The position numbers were made by a program, and so were the translations under genes. The notes under the pieces were generated by a model. That model was given only the letters and a program-made list of their open reading frames with translations. It did not search any database and was not told where the DNA came from. Shown piece after piece: positions 1 through 9,467 of a stretch of DNA of 64,000 nt. The stretch's first letter is position 1; every line of letters starts with the position of its first letter. The stretch is from Antrihabitans stalactiti (lineage in GTDB: Bacteria; Actinomycetota; Actinomycetes; Mycobacteriales; Mycobacteriaceae), in assembly GCF_012932915.1 (NCBI RefSeq), contig NZ_VCQU01000002.1, positions 124,001-188,000 of the forward strand. Reading direction: 5' to 3'.

Positions 1-583
1 TGACGAAATCGAGTCCGGCCAGCATTGCGGCTCGTGGGGTATCGGCTGACGCGGCGCGGTGCTGCGCGGGCACGACGACCTGCCGTGGCAGCGTGACCAT
101 GGGTCCAGCGCCGAGACCGTCGATCAGCGCCGGGTGCTCGACCACTGCCACATGCAGCGTTCCTCGCCGAACCGCTTCGACAAGTTCGTCGGTGTGGGCT
201 GTCACAGTGGTGACCGGCAGCGGTTCTTCGGCCATGGCCGTGCGCAACGTTGCGATGCAAGCGGTAACGATTTCGGTGTCGACCTGCGGCACGATGCCCC
301 AGCGCAGGTGCTTGATCGGCCCGGACAATCGCTCGGCTTCGTCGAACAACCGGGCCACGTCGTCGACGATCAGTTTCGCGCGCGGCAGCAGGACCGCCCC
401 CTCGGCAGTCACGCTCGCACCTGTCGAACTGCGTTCGACCAGGCGTACTCCCAGCTGCTCCTCCAACCGGCGCAGACCTTGCGAAACCGGTGGTTGAGTA
501 ACTCCCAATCGGGTCGCCGCACGGCCGAAGTTGCGAAGCTCGGCGACCGCGACGAAGTACTTCAGATGTCGAATCAAGTCCAC
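1..583 (-). CDS. LysR-family transcriptional regulator (3' end cut by window)
   Basis: Reading from a GTG at 583 the product starts VDLIRHLKYFVAVAEL and continues with a typical LysR helix-turn-helix (residues about 5-62, including LGVTQPPVSQGLRRLEEQLG). A linker helix and the start of the periplasmic-binding-like effector domain follow. About 194 codons lie in the window and the C-terminus runs off the left edge. It is divergent from the class A beta-lactamase at 751, separated by 167 bp, the arrangement of AmpR-type regulators and their beta-lactamase. Control of the lactamase is inferred from position only. The start codon is not backed by a clear ribosome binding site. Confidence 0.85.
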   Translation of the reverse strand, partial: MDLIRHLKYFVAVAELRNFGRAATRLGVTQPPVSQGLRRLEEQLGVRLVERSSTGASVTAEGAVLLPRAKLIVDDVARLFDEAERLSGPIKHLRWGIVPQVDTEIVTACIATLRTAMAEEPLPVTTVTAHTDELVEAVRRGTLHVAVVEHPALIDGLGAGPMVTLPRQVVVPAQHRAASADTPRAAMLAGLDFV

Positions 584-679
584 CGGTCGATCGAAGCACG
601 GTCCGGCAGCGACGCGGTCGGCGCCGGACCGCTCCCGGCACATTTTCGGTCGTAACCGAGCGGCAGATGCTGCACCGAT

Positions 680-697
680 TCGTGATCGCTATCGCGA
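680..697. promoter_or_regulatory. Candidate LysR-type operator between lysR and bla
   Basis: The near-palindrome TCGTGAT-CGCT-ATCGCGA lies midway between the divergent genes and contains a T-N11-A core as expected for LysR-type regulators. A second inverted repeat, GGTCCGGC (600-607) with GCCGGACC (623-630), lies closer to the regulator start. Both are visible in the sequence; their role is inferred. Confidence 0.3.
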
Positions 698-750
698 CAC
701 GCTCGCAGGGGACTTGGCGTAACGGGCGGCCGACGTGATGTGTATGGAAC

Positions 751-1668
751 GTGATCAACGACAGGATGACCAGACGGCAAGTCTTGGCCGGATTTGCGGC
801 GGTGGGGCTCACCGCCGTCACCGGCTGCGCAAGCAAGCAGAAGGCAGACACCCCTACGGCAGCGGCCGACGAATCCGTCGATCCGGCATTCGTCGACCTC
901 GAGAAACGCTTCGATGGCGTGCTGGGACTGACGGCGATCGACCTGCGGACCGGTTCGACGATCCGGCACCGAGCGTCCACCCGGTTCGCGATGTGTTCGA
1001 CGTTCAAGGTCTATGCGGTCGCGGCGGTGCTCGGGCGGAGTGATCGTGGCGAACTCGATCTCGCGACATCGATTCCGGTGGCACCTGTCGATGTAGTCGC
1101 AAACTCGCCGGTCACTGCCGACCGTGCAGGTACGGACATGACTCTCGCCGATCTGTGTGCCGCAGCATTGATCAACAGCGACAACACCGCAGGCAACCTG
1201 CTGCTGCGCGAAATCGGGGGACCCTCTGCCATAACGGAATTCGCACGAACGGTGGGTGATGCGGTGACCAGACTCGATCGCTGGGAGACCGATCTCAACA
1301 CTGCGATACCTGGCGATGAACGAGATACGACGACCGCCGAGGCGTTGACGACGGGCTTTCTGAAAGTTCTGACTGGCGACGTTCTGTCCGTCGCGTCGCG
1401 CGACCGGCTCGAGAACTGGATGCGCTCGAACGTCACCTCCGCCAAACGGATTCGGGCGGGACTACCCGCCGAGTGGACCAGCGCGGACAAGACCGGCGGG
1501 GGAGACTACGGCGCGACCAACGACGCGGGACTGCTGACCGGTCCCGCCGGGCAGCGCGTGATGATCACCATCCTGACCCGCACCGCGACCAACCGTAGGG
1601 AGTCGGATCCGTTGAACGACTTGATCGCGGCCACCACCGCTGCGGCGTTGGATCGTCTCGGGCACTGA
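751..1668 (+). CDS. bla: Class A beta-lactamase, Tat-exported lipoprotein
   Basis: Serine beta-lactamase of 305 residues. All class A motifs are present: S83-T-F-K86, S143-D-N145, E179 in the omega loop (RWETDLN) and K247-T-G249. The N-terminus carries a twin-arginine signal (TRRQVLAGF) ending in a lipobox (TAVTGC, Cys26), so the enzyme is expected to be folded before export and lipid-anchored outside the membrane. GTG 751 gives the longest product; ATG 766 (MTRRQ) is an equally likely start because it begins at the Tat motif. The divergent LysR gene suggests inducible expression. It resembles chromosomal penicillinases of Nocardia and Mycobacterium. Confidence 0.93.
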   Translation: MINDRMTRRQVLAGFAAVGLTAVTGCASKQKADTPTAAADESVDPAFVDLEKRFDGVLGLTAIDLRTGSTIRHRASTRFAMCSTFKVYAVAAVLGRSDRGELDLATSIPVAPVDVVANSPVTADRAGTDMTLADLCAAALINSDNTAGNLLLREIGGPSAITEFARTVGDAVTRLDRWETDLNTAIPGDERDTTTAEALTTGFLKVLTGDVLSVASRDRLENWMRSNVTSAKRIRAGLPAEWTSADKTGGGDYGATNDAGLLTGPAGQRVMITILTRTATNRRESDPLNDLIAATTAAALDRLGH

Positions 1669-1690
1669 GCTGCGGTTGCCATGCGTAACC

Positions 1691-1734
1691 CCGTGCGCGC
1701 GTCTCACCCGCCCAGGGGTGAAATTCACGCACGG
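1691..1734 (+). repeat. Dispersed 44-bp palindrome, family 1, copy 1 (forward)
   Basis: Imperfect inverted repeat. The left arm CCGTGCGCGCGTCTCACCC faces a right arm reading GGGTGAAATTCACGCACGG. The outer (CCGTGCG/CGCACGG, with one extra mismatch in this copy) and inner (TCACCC/GGGTGA) stems pair around a conserved mismatch: CGTC opposite AATT. This asymmetry gives each copy a direction. It lies between bla and hemW, ending 13 bp before the hemW start. Other copies: 2925, 18526 and 20828. Confidence 0.85.
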
Positions 1735-1747
1735 TGGGTGGCGGACA

Positions 1748-2956
1748 ATGGCACGCATGACGTCCTTCGAGCTCCCGACGACGGCGCTCGCGGGTCTGGG
1801 CACGCGACCGTTCGGCATCTACATCCACGTCCCGTTCTGCGCGACCCGCTGTGGATACTGTGACTTCAACACCTACACGGCGGGGGAGTTGGGGTCGTCG
1901 GCGTCGCCGGAGTCGTGGCTCGAGGGATTGCGGACCGAACTCGACCTCGCCGTCGAGATGATCGGCTCGATACCCGCTGACACGGTCTTCGTCGGCGGGG
2001 GAACTCCGTCGCTGCTGGGCGGCGACGGACTGGCGGACGTGCTCCAAGCCGTACGGTCCACGTTCGGGTTGGCCGCCGACGCCGAGGTGACGACCGAGTC
2101 GAATCCGGAGTCGACGTCACCCGCGTTCTTCGACCGAATACGTGATGCTGGCTACACCCGAGTGTCGCTGGGTATGCAGTCCGCCGCGCAGCACGTGCTG
2201 AAAGTTCTCGACCGCACGCACACGCCTGGGCGTGCCGTTGCGGCAGCGATCGAAGCGCGCGACGCCGGCTTCGACCACGTCAACCTGGACCTGATCTACG
2301 GCACGCCAGGCGAACGCGACACCGACCTCGACGCCTCGCTGCAGGCCGTTCTTGCAGCTGGCGTCGATCATGTGTCCGCCTACGCGCTGATCGTCGAAGA
2401 CGGCACGGCGCTGGCCCGCAAGGTCCGTCGGGGCGAGTTGCCTGCGCCGGATGACGACGTACTCGCGTCCCGCTACGAACGGATCGACCAGGCACTGGAG
2501 AAAGCCGGTCTGCGCTGGTACGAGGTCTCGAATTGGGCCGCCGACGAAGACGCGCGTTGCCGCCACAACCTCGGCTACTGGGACGGCGGCGACTGGTGGG
2601 GTGCTGGTCCTGGAGCGCACAGTCACGTCGGTGGGGTGCGCTGGTGGAACGTCAAACACCCTGCGCGTTATGCCGAGCAGCTGGCCGGTGGTGTCCTTCC
2701 AGTCGGTGGGTCAGAGCAGCTGAGCGCCGCGGACCGACACCTGGAACGTGTGATGTTGACAACGCGGCTGCGGACCGGCCTGCCGCTCGCTGACCTCGAC
2801 AGCACGGAACGCGCCGCAGCCGAGCGCGCGGCCGACGATGGCCTGGTCCAGCAAACTGCAGGTCACTTCGTTCTGACCGACCGCGGGAGACTGCTCGCCG
2901 ACGCGGTGGTACGCGACATACTTACTGTGAGTGAATTTCTCCCCTCCGGGGGTTAG
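1748..2956 (+). CDS. hemW: HemW, heme chaperone (radical SAM, formerly HemN-like)
   Basis: Radical SAM protein of 402 residues with C31-x3-C35-x2-C38 plus the following D-F, the HemW/HemN cluster signature. The GGGTPS motif that contacts SAM follows, and a HemN C-terminal domain ends the protein. Actinobacterial HemW is understood to bind and deliver heme rather than oxidise coproporphyrinogen, but the two are hard to tell apart from sequence. The open frame extends upstream to 1676, but that part runs through palindrome copy 1. ATG 1748 (or 1757) matches the family N-terminus. Its own C-terminal codons (FLPSGG) overlap palindrome copy 2. It sits directly before hrcA, as in mycobacteria. Confidence 0.9.
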   Translation: MARMTSFELPTTALAGLGTRPFGIYIHVPFCATRCGYCDFNTYTAGELGSSASPESWLEGLRTELDLAVEMIGSIPADTVFVGGGTPSLLGGDGLADVLQAVRSTFGLAADAEVTTESNPESTSPAFFDRIRDAGYTRVSLGMQSAAQHVLKVLDRTHTPGRAVAAAIEARDAGFDHVNLDLIYGTPGERDTDLDASLQAVLAAGVDHVSAYALIVEDGTALARKVRRGELPAPDDDVLASRYERIDQALEKAGLRWYEVSNWAADEDARCRHNLGYWDGGDWWGAGPGAHSHVGGVRWWNVKHPARYAEQLAGGVLPVGGSEQLSAADRHLERVMLTTRLRTGLPLADLDSTERAAAERAADDGLVQQTAGHFVLTDRGRLLADAVVRDILTVSEFLPSGG

Positions 2957-2968
2957 ACGCGCGCACGG
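2925..2968 (-). repeat. Dispersed palindrome, family 1, copy 2 (reverse, left arm diverged)
   Basis: The right arm GACGCGCGCACGG matches the family exactly. The left arm (GTGAATTTCTCCCC) is diverged and encodes the last residues of HemW. The AATT side is on the left, so this copy is inverted relative to copy 1 and the two bracket hemW. Confidence 0.7.
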
Positions 2969-3036
2969 GCTTGCGGCGCCTAAACTGGGACTTCAGGGTT
3001 GTCGCGAAGTTCGCCGCAGGCAGTAGGAGGTGGATT

Positions 3037-4080
3037 ATGTCGAGCACTGAAGACAGACGCTTCGAAGTGCTGCGGGCCATTGTCGCCGACTATGTGTCCA
3101 CCAAGGAGCCGGTGGGATCGAAGGTGCTGGTCGAGCGCCACAACCTCGGTGTTTCCAGCGCCACGGTCCGTAATGACATGGCCGTGCTGGAGGCCGAGGG
3201 CTACATCACGCAGCCGCACACCAGCTCGGGGCGCGTGCCTACCGACAAGGGCTACCGCCAGTTCGTCGACCGGATTTCCGAGGTCAAGCCGTTGTCGCCC
3301 GCCGAGCGGCGCGCCATTCTGGAGTTTCTCGAATCGGGTGTCGACCTCGACGACGTGTTGCGTCGTGGGGTCCGCCTGCTCGCCCAGCTGACTCGGCAGG
3401 TCGCGGTGGTGCAGTACCCGACGCTGACCTCGTCGTCGGTGCGCCACCTCGAGATCGTCGCGCTCAATCCCGCCCGGCTGCTGCTGGTGCTGATCACCGA
3501 CAGTGGCCGCGTCGACCAGCGGATCGTGGAGCTGGGTGACGTCATCAACGATGCGCAGCTGTCGCAGTTGCGCACGCTGATCGGCGCTGCCTTGGAAGGC
3601 AAAAGGTTGGCTGCTGCGTCGACCGCGGTCGCCGAGCTGGCCGACAACGCGCCGCCCGACATCCGAAATGTGGTCGTTCGCGCCGCGACTGTGCTGGTCG
3701 AGAGCCTGGTGGAACATCACGAGGAGCGGCTGGTCCTCGGCGGAACTGCCAACCTCACGCGCAATGCCGCAGACTTTGCCGGCACCAACGGCTTCCCGGG
3801 CTCGCTTCGCGCGGTCCTGGAGGCGCTGGAGGAGCAGGTGGTGGTACTCAAGTTGCTCGCTGCCGCCCAGCACCCCGGAACGGTGACCGTGCGGATCGGC
3901 GAAGAGACTCAGGTCGAGCAGATGCGCGGGACGTCGGTGGTGTCGACCGGTTACGGCACAGCGGGGACGATCTTCGGGGGAATGGGGGTTCTCGGACCCA
4001 CTCGGATGGACTACCCGGGAACAATCGCATCGGTCGCTGCCGTTGCGAGATATATCGGCGAGGTACTCGCCGAGCGCTAG
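3037..4080 (+). CDS. hrcA: HrcA, heat-inducible transcription repressor
   Basis: Repressor of class I heat-shock genes that binds CIRCE elements; 347 residues. The winged-helix N-terminus ([20 protein letters not shown], then [13 protein letters not shown] and [14 protein letters not shown]) is diagnostic, followed by the GAF-like HrcA domain. ATG 3037 has an excellent ribosome site (TAGGAGG, 6 nt spacing); the frame is open to 2971 but lacks conserved sequence there. No CIRCE element is visible upstream, so targets are probably groES/groEL elsewhere. It heads the hrcA-dnaJ2-rsmE cluster. Confidence 0.95.
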   Translation: MSSTEDRRFEVLRAIVADYVSTKEPVGSKVLVERHNLGVSSATVRNDMAVLEAEGYITQPHTSSGRVPTDKGYRQFVDRISEVKPLSPAERRAILEFLESGVDLDDVLRRGVRLLAQLTRQVAVVQYPTLTSSSVRHLEIVALNPARLLLVLITDSGRVDQRIVELGDVINDAQLSQLRTLIGAALEGKRLAAASTAVAELADNAPPDIRNVVVRAATVLVESLVEHHEERLVLGGTANLTRNAADFAGTNGFPGSLRAVLEALEEQVVVLKLLAAAQHPGTVTVRIGEETQVEQMRGTSVVSTGYGTAGTIFGGMGVLGPTRMDYPGTIASVAAVARYIGEVLAER

Positions 4081-4084
4081 TTCG

Positions 4085-4127
4085 ACGCCTGCGACCATCC
4101 TCGACGGATTTGGTCCTACGCAGGCGT
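4085..4127 (+). promoter_or_regulatory. Long hairpin between hrcA and dnaJ2
   Basis: A perfect 9-bp stem, ACGCCTGCG (4085-4093) with CGCAGGCGT (4119-4127), encloses further pairing (ACC/GGT and ATCC/GGAT) around a short loop. No U-run follows, so it is not a classical terminator. A role in RNA processing, partial attenuation or temperature response between the two heat-shock cistrons is inference. Confidence 0.5.
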
Positions 4128-4170
4128 GTTGCAAGATAGATGGACACCAAACAGGACGAGAGACTCGAAC

Positions 4171-5325
4171 GTGGCACGCGACTACTACGGAATACTGGGC
4201 GTCGGCAAGGACGCGTCAGACCAGGAACTCAAGCGGGCCTACCGCAAACTCGCACGCGAGTTGCACCCCGATGTGAATCCAGACGAATCAGCGCAGGAGC
4301 GGTTTCGCGAGATTTCCAGCGTTTATGAAGTGCTGTCCGACCCGGAGAAGCGCCGCATCGTCGACCTCGGCGGTGACCCGCTGGAATCGGGTGGCGGCGG
4401 TGGCGGATTCGGTGGCGCAGGCTTCGGTGGCGGACTCGGTGACGTGTTCGAGGCGTTCTTCGGTGGCGGAGCTGCAGGTGGCGGTCAGCGTCGGACTCGT
4501 GGCCGCGTACAGCCTGGCGCTGCATCGTTGCTGCGCACGCGGCTGACGCTGGAGGAGTGCGCGACCGGCGTCACCAAGCACATCACCGTCGAGACCGCGA
4601 TTCTGTGCGACGTCTGCATCGGCGCTGGTACGAACGGCAATTCGAAGCCGGTCCGTTGCGATACCTGCAAGGGCATGGGCGAAGTTCAGACGATTCAGCG
4701 CTCGTTCCTCGGTCAGGTCATGACCTCGCGCCCCTGCCCGACGTGCCGTGGTGTCGGCGAAGTCATCCCCGACCCCTGCCGCAAGTGTGGCGGTGACGGA
4801 CGTGTCCGGGCGAAGCGCGAGATCACCGCACGCATTCCGGCCGGCGTCGGCAATGGCATGCGAGTGCGGCTCGCGAGTCAGGGTGAGGTCGGGCCCGGTG
4901 GCGGTCCGGCAGGTGACCTGCACGTCGAGGTCGTCGAGCAGCAGCACGACATCTTCGTCCGTGACGGCGACGACCTGCACTGCAGTGTCCGGGTGCCCAT
5001 GGTCGACGCTGCTCTCGGTACGACGGTCGTCATCGACACGATTCTCGGCGGTCCAACGGAAGTGACCATCGACGCAGGCACGCAGCCGGGTGCGGTCGCG
5101 ACGTTGCGCGGGCAAGGCATGCCGAAGCTACGGTCCACGACTCGCGGCGACCTGCACGCGCACTTGGAGGTCGTCGTCCCGACCAGGTTGGACGGAAAAC
5201 AGGCGCACGCGCTTCGCGACTACAAGAAGCTGCGCGACAGCGAGCACGCCGAAGTCGTGTCGTCGCATTCAGCAACACCGGGCGGGTTGTTCTCCCGTCT
5301 CCGCGCGTCGTTCTCCGGGCGCTGA
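4171..5325 (+). CDS. dnaJ2: DnaJ2, Hsp40 co-chaperone
   Basis: Type I J-domain protein of 384 residues that stimulates DnaK. The J domain carries H32-P33-D34. A Gly-rich linker at about 70-110 is followed by four zinc-binding repeats CxxCxGxG ([32 protein letters not shown]) and the C-terminal substrate-binding domains. GTG 4171 begins at the conserved [10 protein letters not shown]; the open frame upstream runs into the hrcA-dnaJ2 hairpin. Pairing with hrcA rather than with dnaK-grpE marks it as the second actinobacterial DnaJ. Confidence 0.95.
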   Translation: MARDYYGILGVGKDASDQELKRAYRKLARELHPDVNPDESAQERFREISSVYEVLSDPEKRRIVDLGGDPLESGGGGGGFGGAGFGGGLGDVFEAFFGGGAAGGGQRRTRGRVQPGAASLLRTRLTLEECATGVTKHITVETAILCDVCIGAGTNGNSKPVRCDTCKGMGEVQTIQRSFLGQVMTSRPCPTCRGVGEVIPDPCRKCGGDGRVRAKREITARIPAGVGNGMRVRLASQGEVGPGGGPAGDLHVEVVEQQHDIFVRDGDDLHCSVRVPMVDAALGTTVVIDTILGGPTEVTIDAGTQPGAVATLRGQGMPKLRSTTRGDLHAHLEVVVPTRLDGKQAHALRDYKKLRDSEHAEVVSSHSATPGGLFSRLRASFSGR

Positions 5326-5334
5326 GCTAATTCT

Positions 5335-6081
5335 GTGGCGGCCACCGTTTTCTACCTCGACCCGCTGCCGGAGGTAGCTGCAGTCGCGGTGCTCGACGGT
5401 CCGGAAGGCCACCATGCCGCAACGGTCCGGCGGATCCGCGTGGGCGAGCGGCTGACGCTCTCGGACGGTCGTGGTGGACTAGCTCAGACGGAAGTTGTTG
5501 CTGCCGAGCATGATCGGCTCGATCTGCTCGTGAAGTCGCGTTCTGTCGCGCCGACGCCGCACCCGAAAGTGACTCTCGTCCAAGCACTCCCGAAATCGGA
5601 GCGCTCGGAATTGGCGGTCGAGCTCGCGACCGAGGCAGGCATCGACGCAATCGTGCCGTGGGAAGCGGCACGATGCGTCGCGCGGTGGAAGGGCCCGAAA
5701 GCTGAAAAAGGTGTGGCGAAATGGCGCGCCGCTGCACTCGCGGCAGCGCGGCAGTCGCGTCGTCCGTACGTCCCACCGGTCGCCGAACTCCACGACACTG
5801 CTGCGGTCGAGACTCTCATCCACGACGCAGTGGTTCGGGGCGCGCTCGTCGTCGCGTTGCACGAGTCGGCGATCGTTCCCTTCGGGAAGCTGTTGCTCGC
5901 TGCTGCCGAGGAGGTCGTGCTGATCGTCGGACCCGAAGGTGGTATCGACGACGCCGAGCTGGAGCGATTCGGTAAGGCCGGAGCCGCGACCGCCCTGCTC
6001 GGTCCGACGGTGTTGCGCACGTCAACGGCCGCCGCCGTGGCGTTGGGTGCGATCGGCGTGTTGACACCGCGGTGGGGTTGA
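5335..6081 (+). CDS. rsmE: RsmE, 16S rRNA (uracil1498-N3)-methyltransferase
   Basis: SPOUT-class rRNA methyltransferase of 248 residues. An N-terminal PUA-like part includes GPEGHHAATVRRIRVGE. The SAM-binding knot is shown by LVQALPKSERSE, the LIVGPEGGIDDAE motif and the terminal LLGPTVLRTSTAA motif, all hallmarks of RsmE. It starts at GTG 5335, 9 bp after dnaJ2, so the two are probably co-transcribed. It acts on the assembled 30S subunit in the cytoplasm. Confidence 0.93.
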   Translation: MAATVFYLDPLPEVAAVAVLDGPEGHHAATVRRIRVGERLTLSDGRGGLAQTEVVAAEHDRLDLLVKSRSVAPTPHPKVTLVQALPKSERSELAVELATEAGIDAIVPWEAARCVARWKGPKAEKGVAKWRAAALAAARQSRRPYVPPVAELHDTAAVETLIHDAVVRGALVVALHESAIVPFGKLLLAAAEEVVLIVGPEGGIDDAELERFGKAGAATALLGPTVLRTSTAAAVALGAIGVLTPRWG

Positions 6082-6174
6082 GCGCTCCACTAATCCACTG
6101 GGCCGTTGTCGGACCCCGGAGTTAGACTTTGGAGACACGCCGCGCGAAACCGGAAAGTAGGCCATAGCTACACA

Positions 6175-7230
6175 TTGACTGAACAGAGCGATAGCCCGAG
6201 CGGGATTGCTACTGGTCCGGCCGCGCGGACAGTCCGCTCAGGCATCGAAATCGCCCCTGAAGCTGTCTTCCCACTGCTGGGTTCGTCGGATGAGAACCTC
6301 CGCCAGCTGGAGAAGCTATTCGACGCGGATATCCATGTTCGTGGCAATTCGATCACCCTGACCGGCAAAGCTGCGGACGTTGCGCTAGCCGAGCGAGTGA
6401 TCGAGCAGCTCGTGTCGTTGGTCGGACGCGGTCAGGCCATCTCGACAGAGACGGTCCGGCACACGTATTCGATGCTCACCCAAGGCCTTTCGGAATCACC
6501 CGCCGAGGTATTGAGTCTCGACATCCTGTCGCGACGCGGCAAGACGATCCGACCGAAGACGCTGAATCAGAAACGCTACGTGGACGCGATCGATGCGAAC
6601 ACCATCGTGTTCGGCATCGGTCCGGCCGGTACCGGCAAGACCTACCTCGCCATGGCGAAGGCGGTCCAAGCGTTGCAGGCCAAGCAGGTCACGCGCATCA
6701 TTCTGACGCGCCCGGCGGTTGAGGCGGGGGAGCGGCTGGGCTTCCTGCCTGGCACGTTGAACGAGAAAATCGACCCGTACCTGCGGCCGCTCTACGACGC
6801 GTTGCACGACATGATGGATCCAGAGTCGATACCGAAGCTCATGGCTGCGGGAGTGATCGAGGTCGCGCCGCTGGCGTACATGCGTGGCCGCACGTTGAAC
6901 GACGCGTTCATCATCCTCGACGAGGCGCAGAACACGACGGCCGAGCAGATGAAGATGTTCCTCACTCGGCTCGGCTTCGGGTCGAAGATCGTCGTCACCG
7001 GCGACGTCACTCAGGTCGACCTTCCTGGTGGCGCGCGGTCCGGGCTGCGGGCAGCGTCGGAGATTCTCACCGATATCGACGACATCCACTTCGCGCAGCT
7101 CAACAGCAGCGACGTCGTCCGGCACCGGTTGGTCTCCGACATCGTCGACGCCTACGAGCGCGCGGAGACGAATCTCGACCGGGCGCCGCTCGGCAATCGG
7201 GCCCACCGCCGTGCAGCGGGAAGGCGTTGA
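6175..7230 (+). CDS. phoH: PhoH-like ATPase (PhoH1/YbeZ)
   Basis: Cytoplasmic P-loop ATPase, 351 residues from TTG 6175. It carries Walker A GPAGTGKT at residues 149-156, Walker B IILDEAQN, and a conserved TGDxTQVDLP motif typical of PhoH. An N-terminal KH-like segment precedes the ATPase. YbeZ proteins partner with YbeY in RNA metabolism, and ybeY lies 28 bp downstream. The start is uncertain: TTG 6106 is also in frame, but 6175 (MTEQSDS...) agrees better with family length and the conserved part begins soon after. A TAGACT -10-like hexamer lies at 6123-6128. Confidence 0.9.
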   Translation: MTEQSDSPSGIATGPAARTVRSGIEIAPEAVFPLLGSSDENLRQLEKLFDADIHVRGNSITLTGKAADVALAERVIEQLVSLVGRGQAISTETVRHTYSMLTQGLSESPAEVLSLDILSRRGKTIRPKTLNQKRYVDAIDANTIVFGIGPAGTGKTYLAMAKAVQALQAKQVTRIILTRPAVEAGERLGFLPGTLNEKIDPYLRPLYDALHDMMDPESIPKLMAAGVIEVAPLAYMRGRTLNDAFIILDEAQNTTAEQMKMFLTRLGFGSKIVVTGDVTQVDLPGGARSGLRAASEILTDIDDIHFAQLNSSDVVRHRLVSDIVDAYERAETNLDRAPLGNRAHRRAAGRR

Positions 7231-7258
7231 GTGTCTCGCCTGCAGATAAGGTGAGCGC

Positions 7259-7807
7259 ATGAGTATCGAGATCTCGAACGAATCGGGGATGGACGTCTCC
7301 GAGGAAGACTTGATCAACGTCGCCCGCTTCGCCATCGCACGGATGGACGTGCACCCTGCCGCGGAACTGTCGATGGTCCTCGTCGACCTCGACACCATGG
7401 CAGATCTGCATATGCGCTGGATGGAGCTGCCAGGCCCGACCGACGTGATGTCGTTCCCGATGGACGAGCTCGAGCCCGGTGGTAGGCCGGACAGTCCGCT
7501 GCCTGGTCCGTCGATGCTCGGCGACATCGTTCTGTGCCCCGCGTTCGCGGCGAAGCAGGCCAAGAAAGCCGGCCACTCGCTCGGAAACGAACTGGCGCTG
7601 CTCACCATTCACGGTGTGCTGCATCTGCTCGGGTTCGATCATGCCGAGCCCGAGGAAGAAAAAGAGATGTTCGGCCTGCAGAACCGCCTCCTGGAGGAGT
7701 GGTACGAAGGCCTGCGTCGGGCCGAGCGGGAAGCGGCACTTGCCGAAAAAGATCGGCGACTGCTGGGCAAGGCCGGATTTTTCGACGGTCCCGGCAGTAC
7801 GCGTTGA
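7259..7807 (+). CDS. ybeY: YbeY, rRNA maturation endoribonuclease
   Basis: Zinc-dependent endoribonuclease of 182 residues needed for 16S rRNA 3'-end maturation and ribosome quality control. The metal motif HxxxHxxxxxH is present as H118, H122 and H128 ([11 protein letters not shown]), with the preceding [10 protein letters not shown] and MLGDIVLC motifs. The C-terminal tail after the metal site is longer than in E. coli, as is usual in actinobacteria. It lies between phoH and a CorC-like gene in a run of closely spaced, probably co-transcribed genes. Confidence 0.96.
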   Translation: MSIEISNESGMDVSEEDLINVARFAIARMDVHPAAELSMVLVDLDTMADLHMRWMELPGPTDVMSFPMDELEPGGRPDSPLPGPSMLGDIVLCPAFAAKQAKKAGHSLGNELALLTIHGVLHLLGFDHAEPEEEKEMFGLQNRLLEEWYEGLRRAEREAALAEKDRRLLGKAGFFDGPGSTR

Positions 7808-7819
7808 TGAGGCTCCGCC

Positions 7820-9148
7820 TTGAATAGCCCTCCGGCACTGCTCGTCATGGCAATTCTGCTCGTCCCGATCGGTGGGTTGTTCGCCGCTGTCGATTCCGCT
7901 TTGAACACGATTTCCCCCGCGCGAGTGGAGGATCTGGTTCGCAGTGGTGAAAAGCCGGGGTCCGCAACCTTGTTGCGGATCGTCGGCGACCGTCCCCGCT
8001 ACATCAACCTCATGGTGCTGCTCCGGATCCTGTGCGAGATCACCTCGACGGTGCTGCTGGCAGGCGCGCTCATCGAGTTGATGGGTACGTCGGGTGCTTT
8101 GATCGTCACCGCTGTCGTGATGGTTCTCGTCGACTACGTCGTGATCGGCGTCGGCCCAAGGACTCTCGGCCGCCAACACGCCTACACGATTGCACTCGCC
8201 GCCGCAGTTCCATTGAAAGGCATCGGATTTGCGCTCGGGCCGCTGAGCCGATTGCTGATTCTCATCGGTAATGCGATCACGCCCGGTAAGGGATTCCGCA
8301 ACGGCCCGTTCGCCTCCGAGATCGAGCTCCGCGAGATCGTCGACATGGCACAGGAACGTGGGGTGGTCGCCGACGACGAGCGCAGGATGATCCAGTCCGT
8401 ATTCGAGCTGGGTGACACAGCTGCACGAGCGGTGATGGTTCCGCGGACCGAAATGGTCTGGATCGAATCCGACAAGACAGTGGGCCAGGCAATTTCCCTC
8501 GCGGTCCGTAGCGGGCACTCGCGAATCCCGGTGATCGGGGAGAACGTCGACGACGTGCTTGGTGTGGTGTACCTGAAAGACCTTGTCCAGCGCACGAATA
8601 CGTCGTCGGGTCGCGACCGTGACCTGCCGGTCTCGGAGGTGATGCGGCCTGCCGTGTTCGTGCCCGACTCCAAGGCACTCGACACATTGCTCGCGGAGAT
8701 GCAGCGCGACCGCAACCACATGGCCTTGCTGGTCGACGAGTACGGCGGCATCGCCGGTCTCGTGACCATCGAAGACGTGCTCGAAGAGATCGTCGGGGAG
8801 ATCGCCGACGAATACGACCTCGACGAAACACCGCCCATCGAGGACCTCGGCAACGGCAAATACCGAGTGTCGGCCCGGCTTTCGATCGATGACCTGGGCG
8901 ACCTGTTCGGTCTCGAACTCGAAGACGACGACGTCGACACGGTCGGCGGCCTGATGGGCCACGAACTGGGGCGCGTGCCGCTGCCTGGGTCGAAAGTCGT
9001 CAGTCACGGTTTGGTGCTGCGTGGCGAGGGCGGCGCCGATACGCGCGGTCGGGTGCGGGTCAATACGGTGCTGGTCCGTCGAGTCCCGAACAAGAAGGCG
9101 AAAGAGACTGCCGACGCGCAGACCACGGAGAGGGCTCAGGATGAGTGA
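7820..9148 (+). CDS. CorC/HlyC-family membrane protein (DUF21-CBS-CorC_HlyC)
   Basis: Integral membrane protein of 442 residues. A DUF21 domain with about four membrane spans covers residues 1-190, a CBS pair about 205-330 ([41 protein letters not shown]), and a CorC_HlyC domain the C-terminus. Relatives are linked to magnesium/cobalt efflux or resistance; the haemolysin label in old annotations is not a function. TTG 7820 is the only start that keeps the first hydrophobic span. It overlaps the next gene by 8 bp. Confidence 0.9.
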   Translation: MNSPPALLVMAILLVPIGGLFAAVDSALNTISPARVEDLVRSGEKPGSATLLRIVGDRPRYINLMVLLRILCEITSTVLLAGALIELMGTSGALIVTAVVMVLVDYVVIGVGPRTLGRQHAYTIALAAAVPLKGIGFALGPLSRLLILIGNAITPGKGFRNGPFASEIELREIVDMAQERGVVADDERRMIQSVFELGDTAARAVMVPRTEMVWIESDKTVGQAISLAVRSGHSRIPVIGENVDDVLGVVYLKDLVQRTNTSSGRDRDLPVSEVMRPAVFVPDSKALDTLLAEMQRDRNHMALLVDEYGGIAGLVTIEDVLEEIVGEIADEYDLDETPPIEDLGNGKYRVSARLSIDDLGDLFGLELEDDDVDTVGGLMGHELGRVPLPGSKVVSHGLVLRGEGGADTRGRVRVNTVLVRRVPNKKAKETADAQTTERAQDE

Positions 9149-9467
9149 ATTGGATGCCGAGGACCAGAAGCTCGTCGTGCTCGCCCGTGGCGCGTTGGCT
9201 CGGACCGGCGGTCGCACCGGGGCAGCGGTTCGCGACAGTGACGGCAGAACCTATGCGGCGGGCGAAGTAGGGCTCGCGGCGTTGACGCTGAGCGCTCTAC
9301 AGGCGGCCGTTGCCGCAGCAATTTCCAGCGGTGCGGAGGGATTCGAGGCCGCGGTGATCGTCGGCGGCGCGAGCGACGATCCCGGATTCGCCGCCGTGTC
9401 CGAAGTGACGACGACTGCGAAGTTGATCGTCACGCGGCCTGACGGATCGGAACCGACTCATGCCTGA
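9141..9467 (+). CDS. Cytidine-deaminase-like small protein (Rv2365c type)
   Basis: Protein of 108 residues, conserved at this position between the CorC-like gene and era in mycobacteria. It resembles a short cytidine deaminase fold ([44 protein letters not shown]). The zinc-binding Cys/His-Ala-Glu and PCxxC signatures of active deaminases are absent, so catalysis is doubtful. ATG 9141 overlaps the end of the upstream gene, and its own end overlaps era by 8 bp, which suggests translational coupling. Confidence 0.85.
   Translation: MSELDAEDQKLVVLARGALARTGGRTGAAVRDSDGRTYAAGEVGLAALTLSALQAAVAAAISSGAEGFEAAVIVGGASDDPGFAAVSEVTTTAKLIVTRPDGSEPTHA

Noticed and set aside
2957-3036. CIRCE element upstream of hrcA
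   Set aside because: No TTAGCACTC-N9-GAGTGCTAA or close variant is present.
7100-9217. A 705-codon open frame on the minus strand over ybeY and the CorC-like gene
   Set aside because: His/Arg/Gln-rich product without domains, fully antisense to two well-supported genes; a codon-bias shadow.
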